Notes under the pieces: generated by a model
The model's input: the letters and a program-made list of their open reading frames with translations, nothing else
Told to the model about the DNA's origin: nothing
The model's database searches: none
Position numbers and translations under genes: made by a program
Shown: in pieces, positions 1-12,000 of the stretch
Numbering within the stretch: position 1 is the first letter of the stretch
Layout of the letters: each line of letters opens with the position of its first letter
DNA from: Zoroaster sp. YZ-2022
Lineage: Eukaryota > Echinodermata > Asteroidea > Forcipulatida > Zoroasteridae
Assembly: GCA_029582265.1 (NCBI GenBank)
Contig: CM055834.1
Coordinates: 1,054,001-1,118,000 of the forward strand
Length of the DNA: 64,000 nucleotides
Reading direction: 5' to 3'

Positions 1-7
1 CTTGCAG

Positions 8-46
8 TGTAAAGTGACACAATCCAAAGATGTCAATCCACCAATG
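8..46 (+). CDS. CTC1: CTC1 candidate exon a (39 nt)
   Basis: The acceptor CTTGCAG ends at base 7 and the donor ATG|GTAAAG follows base 46. The 13 codons are open and phase 0 at both ends, which fits the next exon. It is short and has no recognisable motif, so it could be chance. Confidence 0.45.
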
Positions 47-3000
47 GTAAAGAATTCCAGCTCCTGAAATCTCATTTATAGAAACCCCTGAAATTGAGTA
101 AAAAAATTAGTTTTCTGAATGATTGCTGTGATATTTTTGGTCAGTAGTACTTAACTGTCTATGTATTCGTATAACTTGCAGCAAATTTTTTTCCGAGTCA
201 ATTTTAATTTTCTTCAAAATAATTTGAATCAGAATTTTTTTTTTAATTTTTTTTTTTTCAAAATGCTTTGAATCAGAATTCTTTTTGTTTGGTATCAGTA
301 CCACATTTTCCCTTTTTTGAAGAATTTTTGAAGTTCGCTTGATAGGTGATTCCAGATTCTTAAGAACAGATTCTGTATATCTGTGGTCCTTTGGAAACAT
401 AAAGTAAGATGTCGACAATCTTGGGACAAGCAAATTTCATCCACAGCGTTATAAAAAAAAGTTTTTCAAAAGACTTTTAATGCATGACATTTTGAATTAT
501 TTCCAAAAAGCATTGCAATTTCTGGTTTGAATTCACCTAACTAAAAAATTACTCTTGAATCGGCTGAGCCTAGTATGAATGTAAATTACAAAGTATACAT
601 TTTGTGAACTTTGTTAGTAGTATATTTTAAGACTTCGCCTTCCATTTTCCTTCAGATACTTGTAGGATACCTGCACCTTAACCCATCTACAGGTCAAATA
701 CAGCTCAAAGACCAAACAGGCTCAGTGGATTGCATCATCACAAACACCATCACGCATCCCCAGCCAAACAGGGACGCAAACAAGCCAACAAACACCCTCA
801 CACACACGGCATCACAAGTGAACACAGGGACTGCCACCACATTGTGCCAACCACCAATCGTCACTTCATCTGATGTAGGTAGGTTCGTAGAAAGATGGTG
901 CTCCTTCTCCTGTTGCCATATGCACACTTGGTGTCTAGGACATCTCATCCGAGTTGAAGGCTTCCTGATCGTTCAGGAAGCCCTGCCGCTCAGTGCTGTG
1001 GAACCATCTCTAGGACCTGAAGAGACTCGGGGGGACAGGGGAGGTGATGATTGTTCAAGTAGATTGAGAGAGTATCGTAAGTTTGTTGCATTCAGCAGTA
1101 AGTCCATGGAGTGTGTAAACTGTGATGCGATGGCAAATCCGGTTCAAACAAGAGGAATTTCTGGAAGTGAGTTCTACAAAGAGAGAACCAACAACAGAAA
1201 TAAAACTGATCAACCTCTGAAACACTCTAATTGCAGTCATCAAGGGGAAAGTGTCCAGCTTTCAAAACACAACCCAAGCATCACGTCGACAGACAAGAGA
1301 AGCAGTGCCGACAAAGATCCAGAGTTTTGCAATGACATTCCCAAATGCGACTCCTCTAAAGTCAATCTCTTCTTACTTCTCGGGAAGAGCCAACTCATAA
1401 ACGATCTCGCAGACTCCCTCTTCTTCTTTGTCCGAGTCGTACTCCTGGATGAACACGCATTGGATGGAACAGTTCGGGGAAATCTTGCCAGTGGCAGTGG
1501 GGAGACGAAACTTAAAACCAAACTGACTGTCATAAGGTTTGATGGGGATTCAGTGAGGTGGTATAACACATTACACTGCGGTTGTGTCTACAGAATTACA
1601 GGAAAAACCATCATACTCACTAAGGTAAGACTACAAAAATTCATCATTGCCATGGCATTTTCAACTGCAATAACCGGATCTTAATGAAGTAGTTTATGAT
1701 GGAGGGGGAAGGGGAGGGGGGGGACAATAAAACATTTCCACGACTCTGGTCATTTTAGACCAGACAATGATGTTTATATGATGTTCAAAGAAAATGAAAA
1801 ATATGATTTTTTTTTTTTCTCCAGATGAAAAAAGTTTTTTGTGTGAAAGGTTTTCCCTTATATTTCCTTAATTTGAAACATATCTGTCAAGATTGTTATA
1901 ACTTCTTGATTGATGTGATTGCAAGTCTTTTTTTATCTTGTGAAATTTGCAAAGAAGTCCTTCGAAACTTGTGAAAAGTCGGTCCTTTGCCTTCCAGTAT
2001 TGAAGAGTGTTCCTAAAATTCACAATTTCACTGAGTGAGACTTGTTTATAAAGCATCTACACTATTCTGTTGACAGCATGAGTTCCTGAAGGAGGCATCC
2101 GTGTCATTGAGAGAGCTGAAACTGACTGACTGTAATGACCTTCTGTCTGTCTCACAGGGAACAATACTGGAACAGGTTCAGGTAAATCCATACATTGACA
2201 ACCACTGGTCTCCCATAGGTAACGGCTATTAGGCCTGTTTATACTTTGCACAAATGCAAAGCAAACTTGTTCATCATGAATTAGGGGCGAATGATTCTCA
2301 CAAGTTGTTATGTGTTCAACTTTTGTGAATTTTCTTTCCACAAATGTCATGTTTTGAAGTTATATTTCCAATACCCAGATATCATTTCGAAGAAAAAGTA
2401 AAGTTCAAGTGATATTTGAAGTGTCTCTTTTTAATTTCAAATGGGGGTGTCATGGCCGAGTGGCTAAGTGCATCAGACTTGTGTTCTGATGGCTGGGTCT
2501 TCAGAATGCGGGTTTGATTACTGGCCATGACCGTGGTGCTTGTGACCTTGAGCAAGAGTAAAAAAAAAAGCCTTTTATGGCTTCCCTACTTTCCGTAATG
2601 TTAAAATTATTTTCAAATCAATTTATATTGTATGTATTCACTGTACAATAAGTTATTCATAATTAAAATACTTTTGTACTGTATAGTATATTGTTGTTAT
2701 AATTGTTTTGTTGTTTGTTAACATTGAAATAAATGTTGTTGAACTGTAATGGCTTGGTATGGGTAATAGTTGGGGAAGTAACCTCTGATAGACTGGTATC
2801 CCATCAATCCAGGGGGTATTATTGTCAGTCATTTCATGCCAATAAAACCGGAGATAAACACCGTCCCTATAAGCCAACTTGGCTTGGGACAGATTTTACA
2901 GATACTTTACTTTTTTGTAATTTCAGGAGAGCTTGTTATTAGCTCACATGGTCAGTGACCTTCAGACAGTTCGAGGTCACTTCAGTGATGACCTGCACGT

Positions 3001-6000
3001 TAGCAGTGTACGTGAAGTAGTAGAACACCAGTAAGTAATGACCTATCACCATTCATAAACGGTGGCCAATCACAGCGTCTGTTACACATCGCATGACCAT
3101 CCAAATTTTAGACTCACAAAGGAAAATGTCCAAGCAGTTTTGCCTTCGGCTGTGCGTGCACATTCGACAACACACACAACATGTATCAAGTGCTTGTTAA
3201 TGATTTTCATCAATGAAGACAAGTAGGCATTTATTTGTGTGTAAAAAGTTTGTCTTTGAAATCTCAGACAACTTCACGTGCGTCATCAGGCATAAAATGT
3301 GCATTACATAAAATATGCCCCAGGTGGTGTGTTTGTATGAGTTGCCGTGTGTTTGTACGGGCATCGCTAAGTCGTAAACGGCCATAGGTCGATTCTATCA
3401 GGTTTGAACCAAGATGGTGTGATTTTGGTATTCACAGGCATGCAACTTTTCAGCTGATCAGCCGATTTCCTCTTTTTTCTTTAGCCAGTTCGCGTCGGGA
3501 ATAAAAAAGTTTTTCTGGGCCCCTGTGCGGGTTTCTTTTTCCCACACAAACACGTTTTTGTTTGCGTGAATTTCTTTTGGTTACATCAATGAAACTAAGA
3601 TGGGACACCCACATTTAGCTTACTAACATATAAATTGGCGAGTTTCCCTTGGGAATTATAGCCAGGAGGGCGTATTTCGTGTTGCGTCTTTAGAAGTCCA
3701 CCGAGCCCTCTAAAGAATTCTTCATCGTATTTACACGTCATCCGAGCATGGAGGAAGGATTCCTTCCTCCATTATCCAAGTGGCATGGTACCGAGTAACA
3801 ATGGGACAATGGTGCACGGAAATTGGTCTATAGAAATCTTAGTATACCACAGCTTTACAGATTTCAATGGAGACAAAGAAAAAGGTGTGGAACAGCTTTA
3901 CGAGTGCCCAAACCCCCCCAACCACCAATGCGAGCGTGTTTACACAGCCCCCGCTATCATGCCGAACAATTGTTGTGCAATAACACGTCGACCGAAGCAC
4001 GAGCACTGCCAAAATGGTGTGTTTTCACGTCACCCGAAAGGACAATGGAAGCTTCCACAGCGTGTGGCCACGTCTTCCGAGCATGGCACTTTACGCACGT
4101 GGCTCGTTATCACATCAACCGAGCATGCATACAAATATTCCCGAGTTTCCTATGGCGTGTTTAGACGCTCTCCGATCCACGGTGCAAAAAAAAATTGCGT
4201 GTATACATGGCCTCCGACGCGAACTGGTTAATAATAGTGCTATAGAAAACTGAAAACACTGTACAAAGTTTTGTGTGCTCGGCCATTTCCTCTTTTTTTG
4301 CAATTACAAAGTTGCAATTACAAAGTTGCATGTCTGTATTCAGGAAGTCAAAGAAACAGTCATCAGTAATCAAAACATCCAGTAAAGCCAACCAATGCTA
4401 TTATTTTCCTCTGAATTGAAAAAATGGGGTGTGATCCTTTAAAAAAAAAAAATTAAAAAAATTAAAAAATTAAAAAAGATTAATAGCATCAAATCATTTG
4501 AATTAAATTTGTATTACTTTGTCATATTCAGGACAAATGCATCTGACGGATTAGTTTCATTTCACGGAGTAATAATCTCAAGGAAGTGGAGATCAGGAGA
4601 TGAAATGAGTCATCGGGACAAGAAGAGAAAGACATCATGTAATCGGTCAAGAACACAGTCCTGTAAGGCACAAGAATATAGCTTAACCCTAACTCCCTAG
4701 GCCCATTTGCTTACACATAACCTGAATCCTTCCTAACTCCCTAGGCCCATTTGCTTACACATAACCTGAATCCTTCCTAACTCCCTAGGCCCATTTGCTT
4801 ACACATAACCTGAATCCTCCCTAACTCCCTAGGCCCATTTGCTTACACATAACCTGAATCCTTCCTAACTCCCTAGGCCCATTTGCTTACACATAACCTG
4901 AATCCTTCCTAACTCCCTAGGCTCATTTGCTTACACATAACCTGAATCCTTCCTAACTCCCTAGGCCCATTTGCTTACACATAACCTGAATCCTTCCTAA
5001 CTCCCTAGGCCCATTTGCTTACACATAACCTGAATCCTTCCTAACTCCCTAGGCCCATTTGCTTACACATAACCTGAATCCTCCAAAATCCTTCAGTAGT
5101 CAAGCAAGCACATGACATGTATGCACACATGTGTTTCTAATCTGTGATACATGTACATGGCCAGGGACCCTCCATGCATGCACTGAGCAATAAACAGTGT
5201 CCACTGACCCAAGCACTGACCGTGCAATCACTACAACAAACATGGATGTACATGTACCATGGAAAGGCAAGTATGCCTAATAACCTCAATCCTCCAAGAT
5301 CCTTCACTTAACCAGTTCGCGTCGGAGGCCGTGTATACACGCAATTTTTTTTGGGACAGCGGATCGGAGAGCATCTAAACACGCCACAGGATACTCGGGA
5401 ATATTTGTATAGATTCCCGGTCGACGTGGCAACGAGCCATAAGCATACGGTGGAAGACGCGGTCACCCCGGTCACGCTCTGGTGAGCACCATTGGTCGTG
5501 TTTGTGCGGTAAAAATAAACCCGCCACGGGGTTCGGAAAAACTTTTTTATTCCCGGTGCGAACTGGTTAATAGCAAAGAGCATGCAGCATGTAACCTCAA
5601 TCCTTCAAAATCCTTCCCTTTAGCAAAGAGGATTTTGGAGGATTTGGGAAGGTTAGGGAAAATATTCGATTGCAAAGTTATGTTTTGACAAAAAAAAGGG
5701 GATGTTTTTTTAAAACCTGATACTGAGATAAACAGTCTTGAAGTTTCTGTTCAATAAAATAACCAATGCAAACGATAATATTTCATTCTTATAATGGCCT
5801 TTTCACATAATGTCCCAATGCGCTTTACATTATTTCCCCTGGTCACTGAGCCAATATCATTCCGATAATCTTTCTCAGCTCCCTGGGGAGTATACAGCCC
5901 ATTATGTGCAACCTTTTTTGGGTGCTACAGTATGCATGGCTGTAAATCAAATGCACTAACCACCCCCTCCCCTCGATCACAGGTACCCATTTATATTCCT

Positions 6001-9000
6001 GGGTGGAGAGAAGTAATTACAGTCTTGCTCAAGGACACTTGTACAACCGGTTGCTGCCGGGATTCAAACCCACGTTGTGAAGGCACCTTGTCTGACTATA
6101 TAAGCCAAATTGGAATTGTGGTTTTGGAAAAAAAAACAGTGGAAAAAAGTATGAGGTTCCCTTATTTTTTTAGCATGTTTTACTATGTTTAAGCTCTATT
6201 ATAATGTGCTTTAACCCTCCTATGGTTTGACGTTTCAAAACCTTTCAAAATCTGCTTACGGGCCAAAATGGCTATCAAATATTATGAACCCTTTAAAACC
6301 CTCCAGAATTTGTTGCTACTGAACAACCACACCTTTCAATACCCTTTGAAAGGTATTGAAACATTTCAACACCAGTTTGTTCAGAGAGTTGTTACACCTT
6401 TCGAAACCTTTCATAGGTCCCTTTTGTCAGACAGTTTTCTCACCTTTCAAAACCCTTCAGTACAGCAAACTTGAAAGGTTTTGAAAGGTCTGACAATTCT
6501 ATGGCAAATGCACTGTATATAGGAGGGTTAATAATAAATAATCATATCGTAAAAAAAAACTAGTTTACAAGGGAAACTACCAAGGTACATAAATACATAT
6601 TTGTGGTAATCAGAGAAAATTTAATTATTAATTAATTGATTGATTGACAAATAGCACCACTGTTTTTAAAACAGAATGATTTGTAGTTTTTTTTCCCATG
6701 ACACATAAATAACCGATAAGAGGATGTTATCCTAATCCCAACACTGAATCTTTGTGGATCTCATTCCTCCACTAGATGATGAGATCCAATTCGTTGTGGC
6801 TGATCCCGTCGTCATGTCAACCACCGTGGATGTCTGCATGAGTCGAGCTTCACTGAAGAATGCACTGGGATTTCTACCAGGTGCCTCTGTAACATTCAGG
6901 TTAATATTTGACTACATAGCTGTATGATAAGTACAGAGCACTTAGAATCGAACGATGGTCTGACTTTGGGATCACTATAGTTCCACTTAATAATAATAAT
7001 AATAATAATGTGTGGACTTATATAGCACACGTATCCACCAACTGAGTGGTGCTCAAGGCGCATTATATTATTACCCCTGCTCATAAGGCTCATAAATCAT
7101 TCCTGAAACCATCTCAGCTCCCTGGGGAGTATACAGCTCAATTGCTGCCATTACAGCGCATATAGGGCTAATCAACCAACTCTGCCCTCACAGGTACCCA
7201 TTTAACCCCTGGGTGGAGAGAAGCAATTATGGTTAAGTGTCTTGCTCAAGGACACAAGTGTCACGGCCGGGATTCGAACCCACATTCTGCTGCTAACACC
7301 AGAACTTGAGTCCGGTAAGCTAGACCGCTCGGACACGACACTCCACTTGAGCAATCTTGTGGCTCTTCTTTTTTTAAAGGAAGGTCCAACATTGGTATTT
7401 GATAAAGTATGTTCATTTCAACCCTCTAGTTTTCAAGAAATATATCATTAACCCTCCTACACATGGAGGCCACTCCAATCCACAAAATTCTGCTCTTGAG
7501 CAACCTTCAGTACATACATGTACAAGCCTGCTGTCCTTTCCAAGTAATCTTACAAAATCAACTGTGTGTCACCCAAGGCCACTGTAAATGTTGGAACATA
7601 TTAGTATGGCCTACAATGTATCGATGGGAGACCACTTTACCCTGTAATCTCAGTGGTGTGACAGTGCGCAGAAGGGTAACCATAGGAGGCCACTGGCAAC
7701 AGCTAATGGCTTGGAGTGGCCTGAATGGGTTGTTTCAAAAATTGCACTGATTGTAGGAGGGTTTTAAACTAACCTGAGAAAGCGTTATCACAAGTGTGGA
7801 CGTTTTTGAGAAAACGGCGAAATACAGTTACATGTTTTTGATGTTTTTATGTTGTACGAAAAGTTGCCGGACAGCAATGTTTTGTAACATCGATTTATGT
7901 TTTTCTAAAGATGAAAGTACTTCAGACGGAATCATTTCTCAGGATGATTAATATGTGCGCCAACTTGACACCAAATTAGTTTTTAGATATTAATTTGTAA
8001 ATTTCATAACCTGGTAATTACCAATGTTTTACCTTCCCTTGAAATCAATTCTCTTCAGACGGAATCATTTCTCAGGATGACTGATCCATGTACCAACTTT
8101 ACACTAAAGATACGTTTTTAGATATTAACCCTCCTACTTTAGCTGAACTTTAGTGGCAAGTAGCTATAGTGGTCAAAATCAGTCAACTGACTGTTTTGAC
8201 TGTTGACCCAAATGTGCACACAGGGGCATCTTTGATTGGTTTTTACTGTCATTTTGACCTGTAAATGTACTTACTAAGTAAGACTAATTGAGGTGACACC
8301 ATATGAAATTCTCTGTTGAGTAGTAATTAGTTCTGAACCGCCAGTTCTTTTCACAACTAATTACTACTCAACAGAGAATTGCACATGGTGTCACCGCAAT
8401 TAGTCAATACTTATCCGCTTCACCATGCAAAGCTACAAGTTTTACAAATGTACTTACTACACATACATGTAAGGTTTGACATTGTTGGACATTTTAAGTG
8501 CACTAGATATACCTTGGCAAGTATATCAACATTTTGACTGATTTTGACCCTTATAAGTCAAAGGAGGGTTAATTGGTATTATATTTTTAGATATTAAACT
8601 TGTTGTTACCAATGGTGTACCTTCCCTTGACATCAATTCCACAGACATTGCACAAAGTGGGCTTCCCCTACAGGTAGTGTGTACTGTTGTGTGCATCCCT
8701 CGACGTCCATTACAATAGACAGTATTCCATGTGATGACATCAACACAAGGTGAGTGCCTTAGGTTTGAAATGACAATCGCTTCCATGATTTAGATACTAT
8801 TTTGACAAAAGCATCTAAATGCACAAAAATTATCTAAAAACCATATCGATAGCAACTACAATATATTTCAGTTTCTATCAGGGCAGAGTATTCATTTGTT
8901 GCATCATGATATTTTATAATGAATTATTAAAGGTAAAATACAGTATCGGTAATGGGGGTGGATGATATCACGATAATATTGTAACGATACAATATTCAAC

Positions 9001-12000
9001 AAATTATCGGCTAAATCGGTTATGGTTTTGAAGATATCGAAATATCACCATATTGACGATATTCCAAAAATATCGCCGATATCAAATTTATATCGCTCTC
9101 TTTAGTTAAAACATCGCCGGAGTGATAAATTGTCTCCAAATTTCATGTCATTATAACGGTAATATCAATGAAGTTACGGTACTGTGAAGAGCTAAAAAAC
9201 AGTTCAAAATTCAGGAGGCGGCACCGCCGCTCATGTTGCCACTACTTTCGTGCGTGTTTTTTTTCCATGCATTGTGCTCCTGGTTGCTGTGTGGGCCGTA
9301 ACTGAAGGCTAGTCCAAGTATCACGTGGTACACTCTCCTGGAATAATCATGCTGGTGTACATTGTGAGGTTGATCACATTCAGCAGATATCGGATACCAG
9401 GATAAAAGCGTGGGTGATGACCGCTGAACTGTGCGTGCGTTTATAAATCACGGGTTTGTTTATGGATGTCACAGTGAGTTCTTTTTATGAAATGTTTGTC
9501 GCACCGAGCGGCAAAAATCTAAGAACTCGGCTCGTTTTCGGAGCGACTGTTTGGAGTAACTGTTTATTACCTGCGCAACTACCCTGTATTTAAAAAATCC
9601 GCGTATTGAGATGGTAATATCGTATATCGCTGATATCATGGCCGTCGATAATCAACTATCAAAAAATTCAATATCGTCACCCCTAATCGGTCATGTTGTC
9701 AAAACTGTTTCTTAAAGTATCCTTAATATATAGCAACTTAGTTGGTCTAATCTGCATGTTGGGAAAAAAATTCAAAAATTCTTTTTCAAATTCATTTTCA
9801 CAATACTAGTCCATAAAGGGTGGTATTCATTCCCATGAATTTAGGACTGGGTACCAAGTCTTCAATTCAAATGAAAAGGTATGGACATAAAGTTGGAGCA
9901 ACTATGGTTACAGACAAAGGAGAAGCAGGAGGCTCTGACCAGGAGAATTGTTGAAACCGCAAAACTGATATAATTTATTGCAGGCCTGTGATTTCTCAGG
10001 ATTTTTCCTGATTTCAGGAATTTTTTACAAATTTCCCTTTGCCTTAAAATTTTCATGAAAGAAGAGAAGTAGCTAACCAAGGAAAGAAAGAAGTAGCCTG
10101 TGTTGTGTCCAAACCGCTAGTTTCTTGTTTGTGGGGATGTGGAGAGTCTGTAAATCCTCAAAAATTAAACATCCAGGAGGTTCAGAGGGCTTTGTCCTCT
10201 AGACCAAAGGGAGACCCAGGCCTGCTACCCATTTTTCAGGATTTTTTACTTTTGTCAAATCACACCTGTGTTATTGCCAGAAATGCGACAATTGCCTAAC
10301 ACACACAGAATCCTTTGAAGTAAAATTTCGTACATGTTTTATTTGTTTCTCAGGGATTTGCATGCTGATATGGTAACAGAGACACCACCATCATACCCTA
10401 ACCAGTCTTCATCATCAACCCTTCCTCAGCGATATTACCTCTATCAACTTCTTGCTTCCCCTAACCTGGTGTCCCCTACGGAACTGATCACCATCAACTG
10501 TCATCTGCAGACGATCAAATATCTCAGTCTCAAGTGAGTACAGACATTATTCTCCACACACTCATTTTTGTTTTGCCCTCGAACCCAAGTAAAAAAAAAA
10601 AATCCAATCTTGTTTTTAACTTATGGACCTGAATCCCAAGTTCTTGAATAAAATTAATCCCTTGTGAATTGGCAGATCTAAGGGTCAAAACATAACTTTG
10701 CAAATCGTTTTTTTTTGTGTGAACTCCTTTCATTTGACAGTGTGTCCCCATTTTTGCCATGTGCCTCCTACTTTTTTGCCATCCTGGATCCACCCCTGCT
10801 CTTGTGCTCCTGTCAGTCAGTGTTGCCATGTGCACTGGCTCATGGCTTTCCATAGTAACAGTAGAGAAGTTTCATGAAAAGCCGATGTTGGATAGCAGAT
10901 TAATTAGCGTCAAGTATTTGTATTTTATCTACACAATACTAATGCTTCACTGACCGGTGAAATGCGTAACATAACGCCTGAATTCTTGCAAAGCTTACAT
11001 AGCTCACAGAGCGAATGCTCACATTTCATTTACATACGTTGTCATTTATTCCACGATGACGGATTTTGCATTGTGACAGACTTGTATGACTCGGGACTCG
11101 CCAATTGGTGCAGAATCGCCACGGTAAAACAAAAATGAAATATTGAGTGATCTGCGTCCAATATTTCTTATTGCCAAAATGTCATTTTAAAAATAGCACT
11201 TGTGACTCGGACTTGACCTTCGTGACTCGTGACTCGGACTCGGACTCCACCTTCTTGAATTGAGACTTGGACTCGCCATTGAGGACTCTGACTCTGACTC
11301 GAGGTCCGAGGACTCAAATACAAGTCTGCGTTGTGATGTCACACAAATCCTCTCTGTTCATCCTGTAATTATTCTCCTGATCATCAGGTGGTCTTGTCAG
11401 CGGTGCGGTCACAAGGAGTGTGTTTGTAGCTCTAACATCGGTGAACAGAGAGGAGAATTGACTGCCTCAGCGAGGTCTGTATGATTACCAGAAACGTGTG
11501 GCATTCGAGTTATTGCTAGATGTCACTGGATGGCTTTTTCCATCAGGGAAAGTGCTTTAAAACTGAAAGTCTACACAAAACATTTTTAAAGGGAAAGTAC
11601 AACATTGGTAATAACCACACTGTGATTACCAGGGCCCAATTTCATAGCGCCGCTTACCGGTAAGCAAATTTTCGTGCTAACTATAGCAGAAAAATTTGCT
11701 TAAGCATAATTGTATTTCACAGGTTAGCAAAATAATTCAGAGCGGCGCATGGATATGTATGGTGTATCACTCATTTACTAGCAATAATGGCCGGCAAGTT
11801 AGCCTGCCTTTCTCTATGCTTAATGGTTAGCAGTGCTATGAAATGAAAAACGTACAGTAAGCAAAAAAATCAGCTGCTTAGCGGCTCTATGAAATTAGAC
11901 TCCGATTACAAAATTACTGAATTAATTATTATCCGAAAGCTAACTTGATGTGAAGTTTACCAAGTTAGTAAAGTGTTCTTATTTCATTGTTAAGTGCTCT

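Larger units (their letters stand above)
4683..5658 (+). mobile_element. TTAA-flanked element with 44-bp internal array, copy A
   Basis: Begins TTAA-CCCTAACTCCCTAGG and ends GGTTAGGG. It carries about 9 tandem 44-bp units (4687-5090), then a unique tail shared with copy B at 52090-52427. The fold-back element at 5308-5570 is inserted in the tail. The TTAA at the right end has decayed. The ends resemble piggyBac-type MITEs. Confidence 0.8.

Noticed and set aside
611..655. Coding start of the first long frame at 611
   Set aside because: It begins at TTG, not ATG, and the acceptor at 654-655 marks the exon start.
3785..4253. Overlapping plus-strand frames in the fold-back element
   Set aside because: They lie wholly within the inverted-repeat element, resemble no transposase and overlap in three frames.
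4687..5090. Interstitial telomere array
   Set aside because: Only the element ends resemble TTAGGG; the 44-bp unit itself is not a telomere repeat.
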